9,772 nt of DNA, from contig DATLRD010000105.1 in assembly GCA_035534855.1 (NCBI GenBank), positions 1 to 9,772 of the forward strand. Direction: 5' to 3'. A model generated the notes under the pieces. It saw only the letters and a program-made list of their open reading frames with translations, searched no databases and was not told where the DNA came from. The DNA is from DATARH01 sp035534855 (GTDB lineage: Bacteria > Pseudomonadota > Alphaproteobacteria > ATCC43930 > CGMCC-115725). The position numbers and the translations under genes are program-made. Below, piece by piece: positions 1 through 6,324 of this stretch (position 1 is its first letter; the number at the start of each line of letters is the position of its first letter).

Positions 1-710
1 GGCATGTCGCCAAAGCGCACGACGAACTCCTTCATCATGCGCAGCGCCACCGGCGGCATCGCGCAGATGTGCCGCGCGATCGTTTCCGCCCGTGCCATCA
101 GCTCGGCATGCGGCACGACCTCGTTGACGAGGCCGATGCGCAGCGCCTCGTCGGCATCGACCGGGTCGTCGGTCAGCAGCATCTTCATCGCGTCGATATA
201 GCGGAGCTGCTTGATGAGCAGGCTCGCGCCCGGCCCGTGGCCGAGCCAGCCCTGGGTGGTCAGCGCAAACTTGAACCGCGCGTGCTCGCGGCTGGCGATG
301 CGGATATCGGTCGACGACAGCAGAATATAGAGCCCGGCCCCGGCGGCCCAGCCGTTGACCGCGGCGATCACCGGCTTCCACACCCGCGGATAGTGGTCGC
401 CCATGCGCCCGTCGACGCCAATCTTCTGCCCGTGCACCGTGCCGGCGAGCGGCCAGAAGATGCGCTGCGTGCGCAGGTATTCGCGTTCCTCGTCGGTAAC
501 GCCGGGGCGCGGCGCGAGGTTATGCCCGCCGCAGAAATGCCGCTCGCCGGCCCCGGTCAGGATCGCGCAGCGGATCGTGCGGTCCTCCCACAGATCAATC
601 CATGCCGCCGAGATCTCGTCCGAGGTCTGCTTGTCGAGGATGTTCGCCTTTTCCGGGTTGTTGAGCGTGATATAGGCGACCCCGTCGCGCTTCTGGTAAT
701 CGATCGCCAA
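1..710 (-). CDS. Crotonase-fold (enoyl-CoA hydratase/isomerase family) protein, 3' end cut by window
   Basis: The first 236 residues are present and roughly 25-30 C-terminal residues lie beyond base 1. The start is a TTG at 710, chosen because GAGGAGG (minus strand, 716-722) sits five bases upstream and because the protein then begins MAIDYQKRDGVAYITLNNPE, a normal crotonase N-terminus. Family marks are LTGAGERHFCGGHNL (residues 51-65, first oxyanion-hole strand), AAVNGWAAGAGLYILL (116-131, second oxyanion-hole loop) and GLVNEVVP (193-200). Oddly, the positions of the two catalytic glutamates of rat crotonase (Glu144 and Glu164) appear to hold Tyr128 and Gln153, so simple hydration of an enoyl-CoA is unlikely. 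Other crotonase-fold activities (hydrolase, isomerase, decarboxylase, C-C lyase) remain possible. A longer insert between the two oxyanion segments (about 66-110) is rich in His, Arg and Asp. The gene lies 28 bases downstream of the dioxygenase-like gene and is probably co-transcribed with it. The fold is certain; the substrate is unknown. Confidence 0.9.
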   Translation of the reverse strand, partial: MAIDYQKRDGVAYITLNNPEKANILDKQTSDEISAAWIDLWEDRTIRCAILTGAGERHFCGGHNLAPRPGVTDEEREYLRTQRIFWPLAGTVHGQKIGVDGRMGDHYPRVWKPVIAAVNGWAAGAGLYILLSSTDIRIASREHARFKFALTTQGWLGHGPGASLLIKQLRYIDAMKMLLTDDPVDADEALRIGLVNEVVPHAELMARAETIARHICAMPPVALRMMKEFVVRFGDM

Positions 711-715
711 GGCGT

Positions 716-722
716 CCTCCTC
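716..722 (-). promoter_or_regulatory. Ribosome binding site fixing a TTG start
   Basis: Read on the minus strand this is GAGGAGG, five bases before the TTG at 710. No in-frame ATG or GTG is found between here and the end of the preceding gene, so this site supports the rare TTG start of the crotonase-like gene. Confidence 0.7.
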
Positions 723-738
723 GGTCTCGTCGCCGCGC

Positions 739-1128
739 TCAGGCGGCGCTCGGCAGCAGCGCGGCGCGATAGCCGCGGCGTTGCATCGTGTGCAATTTCA
801 ATGCGATCGGCGCGCCGAGCCACAGCGCATAGACCGAGTGGTCGTCAACCATGTCGTCGGTCAGCGGATGGATCAGGATGTCGAGCCCTTCGCGGTGCAA
901 CATCAGCCAGTGCACCACGTCGTGAAACTGCTCGTTGCCGATGATGACCTGGAATTGCGGCACCGGGTGCGGCCCCACTTCTGCGCCGCTGAACTCGCCC
1001 ATCTCGACCGGAAACCGGTCGGCGAGCCCGGCGCGCAGCCGCTCCGCTGCCGGCAGCGTGTCGGAATCGTAATAGACATGCGCGTGATAGCCGTAGACCT
1101 TCGGCTCGCTCTGTGCGCTATCGGACAT
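739..1128 (-). CDS. DOPA 4,5-dioxygenase family protein
   Basis: This is a 129-residue protein resembling the DOPA 4,5-dioxygenase family (Pfam DOPA_dioxygen), a small non-haem extradiol dioxygenase family typified by the fungal enzyme that opens L-DOPA; bacterial members are mostly uncharacterised. The hallmarks are the N-terminal YHAHVYYD (residues 14-21, His15 and His17), the VEMGEFSGAEVGPHP stretch (41-55), FQVII (59-63), WLMLHREGLDILIHPLT (74-90, with His78 and His87) and the DDH(S)xYALWLG tail (95-105). The conserved histidines are the probable metal ligands. A start at 1197 would add 23 residues, but these are translated from the intergenic inverted repeat and are unlike the family N-terminus, so the ATG at 1128 is preferred. 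The gene sits 92 bases after the porin and 28 bases before a crotonase-like gene, suggesting a catabolic unit for an aromatic or related compound. The substrate is not evident from sequence. Confidence 0.85.
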   Translation of the reverse strand: MSDSAQSEPKVYGYHAHVYYDSDTLPAAERLRAGLADRFPVEMGEFSGAEVGPHPVPQFQVIIGNEQFHDVVHWLMLHREGLDILIHPLTDDMVDDHSVYALWLGAPIALKLHTMQRRGYRAALLPSAA

Positions 1129-1178
1129 AGTCTCGGATCCCGTCGTGTTGCACCGTCTGCGACAAATTAGGCTCGGCG

Positions 1179-1221
1179 GCGCCGGCCGAACAGACATTCC
1201 GTCACCCGGCTCGGCCGGCGC
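1179..1221 (-). terminator. Perfect 11-bp inverted repeat after the porin gene
   Basis: The arms GCGCCGGCCGA (1179-1189) and TCGGCCGGCGC (1211-1221) are exact reverse complements around a 21-base loop, and one arm touches the porin stop codon. This would form a very stable GC-rich RNA hairpin on the minus strand. No U-run follows directly; the sequence TAATTT comes about ten bases later. It could be a terminator, an attenuator or an mRNA-stabilising stem between a highly expressed porin and weaker downstream genes. Confidence 0.5.
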
Positions 1222-2651
1222 TAGAAAGTCACCGACGCCTGCACGCCGATGACGAGGGCGTTCTTGAGCGGGACGGCGCCGACAGCCGACGGGATTCCGG
1301 CATTCGGGTTGATCACGTATTGCAGGTCGGGCTGCAGGCTGAACCCGCCGGTCACCTGGTACAGATAGGTCAGTTCGACCACGGTTTCGTTGCTGTGATA
1401 GCGCGATCCGGATCCGGCAAAGGCAACCAGGTCGCCGCTGTACTCCTGTAATGCCGGGCTGATCCCGAGATACGCCACGCCGAGCCCGAGCACGTCGCCG
1501 TCGCGCCCGTTGAACGGCCCGGTCCAGGTCAGCCCGCCATCGACGAAGAAATTGGAGAGATTGAAGCTGGCGGGCGCCCCCATAACGCGCAGAAACGCAG
1601 CGACCCCTTTGCCGTCGTCGGCGCCCTCCGGCCGCCAGATCATCTGGTCGATCAGCCCGTAAAACCCGTATCCGGGGGAATGGCTGCGCGGGATGCCGGT
1701 GCTCGCCGGGTTGGCGAGCGACAGGCCGGCGGTGTCGAAGCGCTGGTCGGCAAACGGCGAGGTCGAATACCAGGCGCCCAGCTTATAGGTCCCGGGCAAT
1801 TCGTTCTTCCCTCGGCCGACCGAATAGTGCGCTTCGGCGAAACCGAGCAGATGATCGTTGAGGCGAAAGGCGATGCCGCCGGCATCGCGCCGTTGCGGGT
1901 CGCCCGGGCCGGGAGGTGCCGGATCGCCGTTGAATACCACCGCCATAAGCGTCAGGTCGTCGCTTGCCTTGAGCTTGGCGCGCGCAAACGGGGTCGCCAT
2001 CGGGTAGACTGGGCCGCCCGACGGCAAGTCCGCGGCGGTCAGCCCGCCAAACCCGAAACTCGCGTTCAGAAACAGCGCGCTGTACCGGCTGGTCATGATC
2101 TCCTCATCGGCGCCGCCCTGGCCGATGCGGAGGCTAAACCGGTCGTTCAGCAGACACTGGTCGATCCACAGATCATAGAGTTTGGTGTCGCGCGTCGCCT
2201 CGATGTTGCTGACGACTTGGGCGTTGCCGACCAGGTTTTCCGTCGGCCCGCGTCCGTGGATCTGATAGGCGCTGGCGTAGAACTGGGCGCCTTTCCAACC
2301 GGCCAATTTGTCGAGGTCGACCGCCAGCGAGCCGGTCGCGCGTCCGTCATAGGTAAGACCCTGCTTCTTTCCGCCGGTCAGGTTCGCCCACACCTCATCC
2401 TGCTCCTGCAGGCTGACCGTGATGCCCTTGTCAGCAAGCCGCTGGCGCAACCCGCCCCAGTCGCCGGTCAGCCCCGCAGGATTGGTGGCGCCGCCGCTGC
2501 AAAAATCGCCGGCGCGCGCCGCCGGCGCCGCGCCCCAGCCGGCCAAGAGCACCACGAGCGACGCCAGCAGCGCGCGCGCGCTCAAGCGCAGCAACCGAGT
2601 ACGGGTACCCGAGCAAGGCGGCTTTGAGACCATCGAAAAGATAAAAGACAC
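1221..2651 (-). CDS. OprB-family carbohydrate-selective porin
   Basis: This encodes an outer-membrane beta-barrel porin of the OprB type (Pfam OprB), which lets sugars and similar small solutes into the periplasm. The 476-residue product has a signal peptide: a basic region (RTRLLRLSAR, 17-26), a hydrophobic core (about 27-40) and a likely cleavage site after AARA at residue 47. The family signature GLTGDWGGLRQRLADKGI occurs at 60-77, followed by alternating amphipathic strands rich in Tyr, Phe and Gly and a WIDQCLLNDRFSLRIGQ segment typical of the barrel. The protein ends in ...VTF, the terminal aromatic residue expected for insertion by the BAM machinery. The start is uncertain: GTG at 2651 and ATG at 2633 are both in frame and neither has a clear Shine-Dalgarno sequence; an in-frame stop lies just upstream. 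It is divergent from the CaiD-like gene and first in a probable unit with the dioxygenase-like and crotonase-like genes, which suggests it imports their substrate. Confidence 0.92.
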   Translation of the reverse strand: MSFIFSMVSKPPCSGTRTRLLRLSARALLASLVVLLAGWGAAPAARAGDFCSGGATNPAGLTGDWGGLRQRLADKGITVSLQEQDEVWANLTGGKKQGLTYDGRATGSLAVDLDKLAGWKGAQFYASAYQIHGRGPTENLVGNAQVVSNIEATRDTKLYDLWIDQCLLNDRFSLRIGQGGADEEIMTSRYSALFLNASFGFGGLTAADLPSGGPVYPMATPFARAKLKASDDLTLMAVVFNGDPAPPGPGDPQRRDAGGIAFRLNDHLLGFAEAHYSVGRGKNELPGTYKLGAWYSTSPFADQRFDTAGLSLANPASTGIPRSHSPGYGFYGLIDQMIWRPEGADDGKGVAAFLRVMGAPASFNLSNFFVDGGLTWTGPFNGRDGDVLGLGVAYLGISPALQEYSGDLVAFAGSGSRYHSNETVVELTYLYQVTGGFSLQPDLQYVINPNAGIPSAVGAVPLKNALVIGVQASVTF

Positions 2652-2799
2652 GTGAAACCACAGGCTGCCTGCTTAACATCAATCTCCAACCCCTGCCAGC
2701 CGCGCCGTAGCGCAACGCCGGACCGCGACGCTCGGCCTTTCTGAACATCGCCAAGGAGTTCTAGACTGCGCGGCTGACAACGCCGGGAGGGGATGCGCG
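2652..2799. other. Divergent intergenic region between porin and CaiD-like gene
   Basis: These 148 bases must hold the promoters of both flanking transcription units. I cannot pick out a convincing -35/-10 pair for either direction. The only distinct structure is the short palindrome CAGGCTGCCTG at 2661-2671, ten bases before the porin GTG, which could be an operator or could mask the weak AGCAGG upstream of the start. A strong GGGAGGGG ribosome binding site for the rightward gene lies at 2785-2792. Confidence 0.5.
2785..2792 (+). promoter_or_regulatory. Ribosome binding site of the CaiD-like gene
   Basis: GGGAGGGG lies seven bases before the ATG at 2800. A closer ATG at 2793 is in another frame and abuts the site, so 2800 is the correct start. 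Confidence 0.7.
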
Positions 2800-3576
2800 A
2801 TGGCCGAATATCGTTTCTGCAAGGTCGAGGACGAGGGCCGACTGCGCATTGTCACGATCAACCGGCCCGAGGTGCTCAACGCGCTGCACAGCGAGGCACA
2901 CTGGGAATTCGACGGGGTGTGGAACGAGTTCGCCGAGCGCCCCGACCTCTGGGTCGGCATCGTCACCGGGGCCGGCGAGCGCGCCTTTTCCGCCGGCAAC
3001 GACCTCAAAGTCCAGGCGGCCGGCCGCCGCGGGCCGCGGCCCAAGACCGGGTTTGCCGGGCTGTCGCACCGCTTCGACCTCGAAAAGCCGCTGATCGCCG
3101 CGGTCAACGGCATCGCGATGGGCGGCGGGTTCGAGACCGCGCTCGCCTGCGACATCGTCGTCGCCGCCGAAAACGCGGTCTTTGCCCTGCCCGAGCCCCG
3201 CGTCGGGCTGATCGCCGGCAGCGGCGTCCACCGCCTGCCGCGCATGATCCCCCAGAAATGGGCGCTCGGCATGATCCTGACCGGGCGCCGCGTGTCCGCC
3301 GCCGAGGGCCACGCGCTCGGCTTCGTCAACGAGATCGTGCCGCAGGGTGAGGCGCTCGCCGCCGCCAAACGCTGGGCGGCGCAGATCCTCGAATGCTCGC
3401 CGATGGCGATCCGCGCCTCAAAGCAGGCGGTCTACAAAAGCCTCGACGAGCCGTCGCTGGCCGCGGCGATGCGCACCACCTACCCGGCGGTCCAGGCCAA
3501 TCTCGACAGCCAGGATTACATCGAAGGGCCCAAGGCCTTCGCCGAGAAGCGCCGGCCCAACTGGCAGAACCGCTAA
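2800..3576 (+). CDS. Enoyl-CoA hydratase, CaiD (carnitinyl-CoA dehydratase)-like
   Basis: This is a complete 258-residue crotonase. The oxyanion-hole segments are GERAFSAGNDLK (59-70) and AAVNGIAMGGGFETAL (100-115), and both catalytic glutamates are in place: Glu112 in GGGFE and Glu132 in FALPEPRVGL. The pattern FALPEPRVGL, the MILTGRRVSAAEGHALGFVN stretch (158-177) and above all the C-terminal DSQDYIEGPKAFAEKRRPNW (236-255) closely follow E. coli CaiD, so the enzyme most likely hydrates or dehydrates a crotonobetainyl-CoA-like or other branched or polar enoyl-CoA. No carnitine CoA-transferase or CoA ligase is visible beside it, so the true substrate is open. It acts in the cytoplasm, probably as a homohexamer or trimer as is usual for the family. 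It is transcribed away from the porin unit and is followed by 199 bases before the NO reductase, so co-transcription with that gene is doubtful. Confidence 0.93.
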   Translation: MAEYRFCKVEDEGRLRIVTINRPEVLNALHSEAHWEFDGVWNEFAERPDLWVGIVTGAGERAFSAGNDLKVQAAGRRGPRPKTGFAGLSHRFDLEKPLIAAVNGIAMGGGFETALACDIVVAAENAVFALPEPRVGLIAGSGVHRLPRMIPQKWALGMILTGRRVSAAEGHALGFVNEIVPQGEALAAAKRWAAQILECSPMAIRASKQAVYKSLDEPSLAAAMRTTYPAVQANLDSQDYIEGPKAFAEKRRPNWQNR

Positions 3577-3717
3577 CCGAGGCGCAGGGCGTCATGCGAC
3601 CAGCAAGCCTGATCACGATTTTCGGCGAGGTCGCCGGCAGCCGTGACCCGACGCCGTTCTGAGCGGCCTGCGCTCCGCACAACAACCAGCGAGAGGTAGG
3701 ATTCACGCCATATCGCG

Positions 3718-3744
3718 GTGCGATCTATTTGAATACCATGGCAC
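3718..3744 (+). promoter_or_regulatory. Imperfect palindrome, candidate NO-responsive (NsrR-like) operator
   Basis: A 27-base imperfect inverted repeat is centred on the G at 3731, with outer arms GTGC (3718-3721) and GCAC (3741-3744) and inner matches AT/AT and TT/AA. Its core GATCTATTTGAATACCATG (3722-3740) shares the ATTT-N-AA centre and the GAT/CAT flanks of the E. coli NsrR motif (AAGATGCATTT-N-AAATRCATCTT), with about 12 of 20 informative positions agreeing by my hand alignment. NsrR is an Fe-S repressor released by NO and often controls NO reductases. No nsrR gene is in the window, so this assignment is inference. Confidence 0.4.
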
Positions 3745-3764
3745 CTGAATGACCAAAGCATTCC

Positions 3765-3770
3765 GGGAGG
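3765..3770 (+). promoter_or_regulatory. Ribosome binding site deciding the NO reductase start
   Basis: GGGAGG lies five bases before the ATG at 3776. The in-frame ATG at 3749 has no such site, so the nine extra codons are probably untranslated. Confidence 0.65.
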
Positions 3771-3775
3771 GAGGA

Positions 3776-6115
3776 ATGACGACGCAAGCGCCGGGGCTCT
3801 CCGCGGGCCGCGAAGACCCGGTCGGCAACGTGCTTAAATGGGTGTTGCTGGTCGTCGCCATCGCCTGCTTTGCGGCGCTTGGCTGGACCACGGACCTGAC
3901 CTACCGCGAGGCCCCGCCGATCCCCGACCGGTTCGCTGCACCGGACGGCACGGTGCTGATGTCGAGCGCCGACATCGTGGCCGGCAAGGCCGGGTTTCAG
4001 CGCGCCGACCTGATGGATTACGGCAGCCTCTATGGCATGGGCTCTTATTTCGGCGAGGACTACACCGCCGATGGTCTGGTCCGCCTCGCCGCGCTGACCG
4101 AAGCCAACATCGCCAAGGCACAAGCCGCGACGCCCTTGTCCGCCTTGCTACCGGAGCAGCAGGCGGCGGTGCGCGCCAAGATGCGCACCGAGCTGCAAGG
4201 CATCGATCTGACTAAGCCGGTCGTCGCGCTCCCCGCAGAGTTGGCGGCCGCGATCGTCACGTTGCGCGGCGAGATCGCGCAATCGCTGTTGCATCAGGAT
4301 TTCGCCCGGGGCTGGACTCAGGCCTACAGCCTCGACCCGGCGACGGCGCAGCAGACCGCCGATTTCCTGATCTACTCATCGCTGACCACAGTCGCGCGCC
4401 GGCCCGGTACGAATGCCTCGTGGACGCAGAACTGGCCGTTCGAGCCGGTGGTCGGCAACACCCCGACCACCGCCACCTTCCGCTGGACCTGGATCAGCTT
4501 CTGTTTCACGTTTTTTTCGTTCGGCGCGGTGCTCTACATCTACCAGCGCTACCTCAACAACCCGACCGACCGCGGCACGATGGACGCCGTGTTCGCGCGC
4601 TTTGCCCCGCTGACTCCGAGCCAGCGCCGCATCGGCAAGTATTTTCTCGTCGTCGTGGGCGTGTTGCTATTGCAGATACTCGCCGGCTCGATCATGGCGC
4701 ACTACTACACCGACCGTGCGAGCTTTTACGGCATCCCGGTAGACAAATTCCTGCCGTTCAATTTCCTGCGCGACGTCCACATCCAGTCGCCCATCGTGTG
4801 GATCGGCCTGTCGTGGATCGGCGCCGCCTTGTTCCTGGCGCCTGCAATCAGCGGCGCGGAGGCGCGTGGCCAAGGCTTTCTGGTCGGCCTGCTATTCTGG
4901 GTCACGGTGGCGATCGTGGTCGGCGCGCTGGCCGGCAACTACCTCGACATCATGGGCTATATCGGCGCCGGCTGGTTCTGGTTCGGCAATCAGGGCCTGT
5001 CCTATATCCAGCTTGGCCGCGCCTGGCAGATCGGCTTCTTTGCCGGGCTGGCGATATGGAGCCTCCTGGTGTTCCGGGCGCTGTGGCCGACCGGCGCCGC
5101 GCTCGCCGCCGCCACCCGGCAGTTCTGGACCGGCCGCATCCACCTCGAACACCTGATCTGGGCCTCGACCGTCAATATCGCCGTGCTTTACGTGTTCGGC
5201 ATGATCCCACTGACCGGCATCGAGAAGTCGTTCACGATCGCCGATTTCTGGCGCTGGTGGGTGGTCCATCTATGGGTCGAGCAGTCGTTCGAGTTCTTCG
5301 CCGCCGCGATCAGCGCCTATCTTCTGATGGCGGTCGGCCTGGTCTCGCGCCAGCTTGCCGAACGCTCGGTCTATTTCGAACTGATCCTGATTTTCCTCGG
5401 CGGCGTGCTCGGCACCGGCCATCACCTGTACTGGGCGGGCGAACCGGGGATGTGGATCCCGCTCGGCTCGATGTTCTCGTTTATCGAGGTGTTGCCGCTG
5501 GTGCTTCTGGTCATCGAGGCGATGCACCACCGTCAGTTGATCCGGGCCGACGCGCAGTTCAAATACGGGCTTGCCTACACCTACATCATCGGTGCCGCGT
5601 TCTGGAATTTCGTCGGCGCCGGCGTGTTCGGCGGCGGCACCTTGAACGCGCCGCTCGTCAATTATTACGAGCACGGCACATTTCTGACCCTCAACCATGC
5701 GCATACCGCGCTGTTCGGCGCGTTTGGCTTGCTCGGCATTGGCCTCATCTATTTCTGCCTGCGCTATGCCGCGGCCGATGAGTACCCGTTCGGCGAGCGG
5801 CTCGGGCGCTGGGCGTTCTGGCTTTACAACGGGGGGATGGTGCTGTGGATCGTGCTCAATTTCTTCCCGATCGGCTGGCCGCAGCTCGACGCGGTCTATG
5901 AGCACGGGTTGGCCTATGCGCGCAGCCAGGCATTTTACGACACGACCCTTTTCTGGCAGTGGATGCGGCTGCCGGGCGATGTCGTGTTCGCGCTCGGCGC
6001 GCTGCTGATGGCATGGGATTTCCTGATCAAGCTGCGGCCGCTGTTCCCGCGCCTGTCCGAACGTCTGTTCCCGGCGATGCAGCGGACTGCGCTCAATTCC
6101 CGAACAGCGACCTGA
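3776..6115 (+). CDS. norZ: Quinol-dependent nitric oxide reductase (qNOR), single subunit
   Basis: This inner-membrane enzyme reduces two NO to N2O with electrons from quinol. The product is 779 residues from the ATG at 3776 (788 if 3749 is used), normal for qNOR. One N-terminal membrane helix (about 20-40) is followed by a periplasmic domain (about 41-235) with no CXXCH, as expected where quinol replaces cytochrome c, containing the qNOR motif WTQNWPFEPVVGN. About 13 further helices follow, matching the 14 of the family. Ligands (numbered from 3776) are His335 (RDVHIQ) and His643 for low-spin haem b, His641 (LNHAH) for haem b3, and His498, His549 and His550 for FeB, with Glu502 as the FeB glutamate (HLWVE) and Glu506 as the second conserved glutamate. 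No accessory nor genes, nitrite reductase or N2O reductase lie nearby, which points to NO detoxification. Glutamine follows Glu502 where glycine is frequent in relatives. The gene is also named norB. Confidence 0.95.
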   Translation: MTTQAPGLSAGREDPVGNVLKWVLLVVAIACFAALGWTTDLTYREAPPIPDRFAAPDGTVLMSSADIVAGKAGFQRADLMDYGSLYGMGSYFGEDYTADGLVRLAALTEANIAKAQAATPLSALLPEQQAAVRAKMRTELQGIDLTKPVVALPAELAAAIVTLRGEIAQSLLHQDFARGWTQAYSLDPATAQQTADFLIYSSLTTVARRPGTNASWTQNWPFEPVVGNTPTTATFRWTWISFCFTFFSFGAVLYIYQRYLNNPTDRGTMDAVFARFAPLTPSQRRIGKYFLVVVGVLLLQILAGSIMAHYYTDRASFYGIPVDKFLPFNFLRDVHIQSPIVWIGLSWIGAALFLAPAISGAEARGQGFLVGLLFWVTVAIVVGALAGNYLDIMGYIGAGWFWFGNQGLSYIQLGRAWQIGFFAGLAIWSLLVFRALWPTGAALAAATRQFWTGRIHLEHLIWASTVNIAVLYVFGMIPLTGIEKSFTIADFWRWWVVHLWVEQSFEFFAAAISAYLLMAVGLVSRQLAERSVYFELILIFLGGVLGTGHHLYWAGEPGMWIPLGSMFSFIEVLPLVLLVIEAMHHRQLIRADAQFKYGLAYTYIIGAAFWNFVGAGVFGGGTLNAPLVNYYEHGTFLTLNHAHTALFGAFGLLGIGLIYFCLRYAAADEYPFGERLGRWAFWLYNGGMVLWIVLNFFPIGWPQLDAVYEHGLAYARSQAFYDTTLFWQWMRLPGDVVFALGALLMAWDFLIKLRPLFPRLSERLFPAMQRTALNSRTAT

Positions 6116-6121
6116 CGAGAT

Positions 6122-6151
6122 TGCCCGGCGTATCGAGGATCTTGCCGGGCA
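6122..6151 (+). terminator. Hairpin just after the NO reductase gene
   Basis: TGCCCGGC (6122-6129) and GCCGGGCA (6144-6151) are exact reverse complements with a 14-base loop, starting six bases after the stop codon. There is no T-run after it, so this is a GC-rich stem that may stop transcription with Rho or protect the 3' end rather than a classical intrinsic terminator. Confidence 0.4.
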
Positions 6152-6279
6152 GCCGCGCCATCCGGCCTCGCGTCATCGCCCCCTCCGCGGGGCAAGGATG
6201 AAGATCGAGTGTCTCCTCCAGCGCCAAGGTGCGCGCGACTCGTGCCGCTTGCGATCCGGCTCCCGCCGGTGCGGGGCAA

Positions 6280-6316
6280 GGGGCGGTCGGTGCCGCAACC
6301 TTAAGGCAGACGCCCC
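6280..6316 (-). terminator. Hairpin after the ThDP-enzyme gene
   Basis: Read on the minus strand, GGGGCG (6311-6316) pairs with CGCCCC (6280-6285), and inside it TGCC (6305-6308) pairs with GGCA (6291-6294). Two T residues follow the stem. It begins nine bases after the stop codon of the minus-strand gene and is a reasonable, though not classical, terminator. Confidence 0.4.
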
Positions 6317-6324
6317 GCGTGCGA

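Larger units (their letters stand above)
3577..3775 (+). other. Intergenic region upstream of the NO reductase
   Basis: I find no convincing gene in these bases. The region contains a small hairpin (CGGCG-AGGT-CGCCG, 3623-3636) without a following T-run, the NsrR-like palindrome at 3718-3744, a five-codon ATG...TGA mini-frame (3738-3752) and the GGGAGG ribosome binding site at 3765-3770. The lower GC content around 3700-3740 makes it the likely promoter zone of the NO reductase. Confidence 0.5.
6116..6324. other. Convergent intergenic region
   Basis: These 209 bases separate two convergent genes. I see no gene here. Two hairpin-forming repeats (6122-6151 and 6280-6316) lie close to the ends of the flanking genes, as expected for transcription stops from both sides. 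Confidence 0.5.

Noticed and set aside
69..944. Long plus-strand open frame of 291 codons opposite the left-edge crotonase and the dioxygenase-like gene
   Set aside because: It has no recognisable domain, it is Arg/Ala/Pro-rich as expected for the antisense of a GC-rich gene, and it spans two well-supported minus-strand genes.
1680..2627. Plus-strand open frame of 315 codons opposite the porin
   Set aside because: Antisense shadow of the OprB gene with no family motif; the porin frame carries a signal peptide and family signatures.
3610..3624. CTGAT-N4-ATTTT as an FNR/NNR box for the NO reductase
   Set aside because: Only the left half matches TTGAT-N4-ATCAA and the position is about 150 bases from the start, so it is too weak to call.
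3623..3636. Small CGGCG/CGCCG hairpin as terminator of the CaiD-like gene
   Set aside because: The T-run comes before the stem rather than after it on the plus strand, so it does not fit an intrinsic terminator for that gene.
3738..3752. Five-codon ATG...TGA frame whose stop overlaps the ATG at 3749
   Set aside because: It could be a leader peptide, but it has no ribosome binding site and the downstream gene has its own strong site at 3765, so chance is the simpler explanation.
4420..5781. Plus-strand frame of 453 codons inside the NO reductase gene
   Set aside because: It is a +1 shadow of the qNOR gene, extremely rich in Arg, Pro and His, with no membrane segments or ribosome site.
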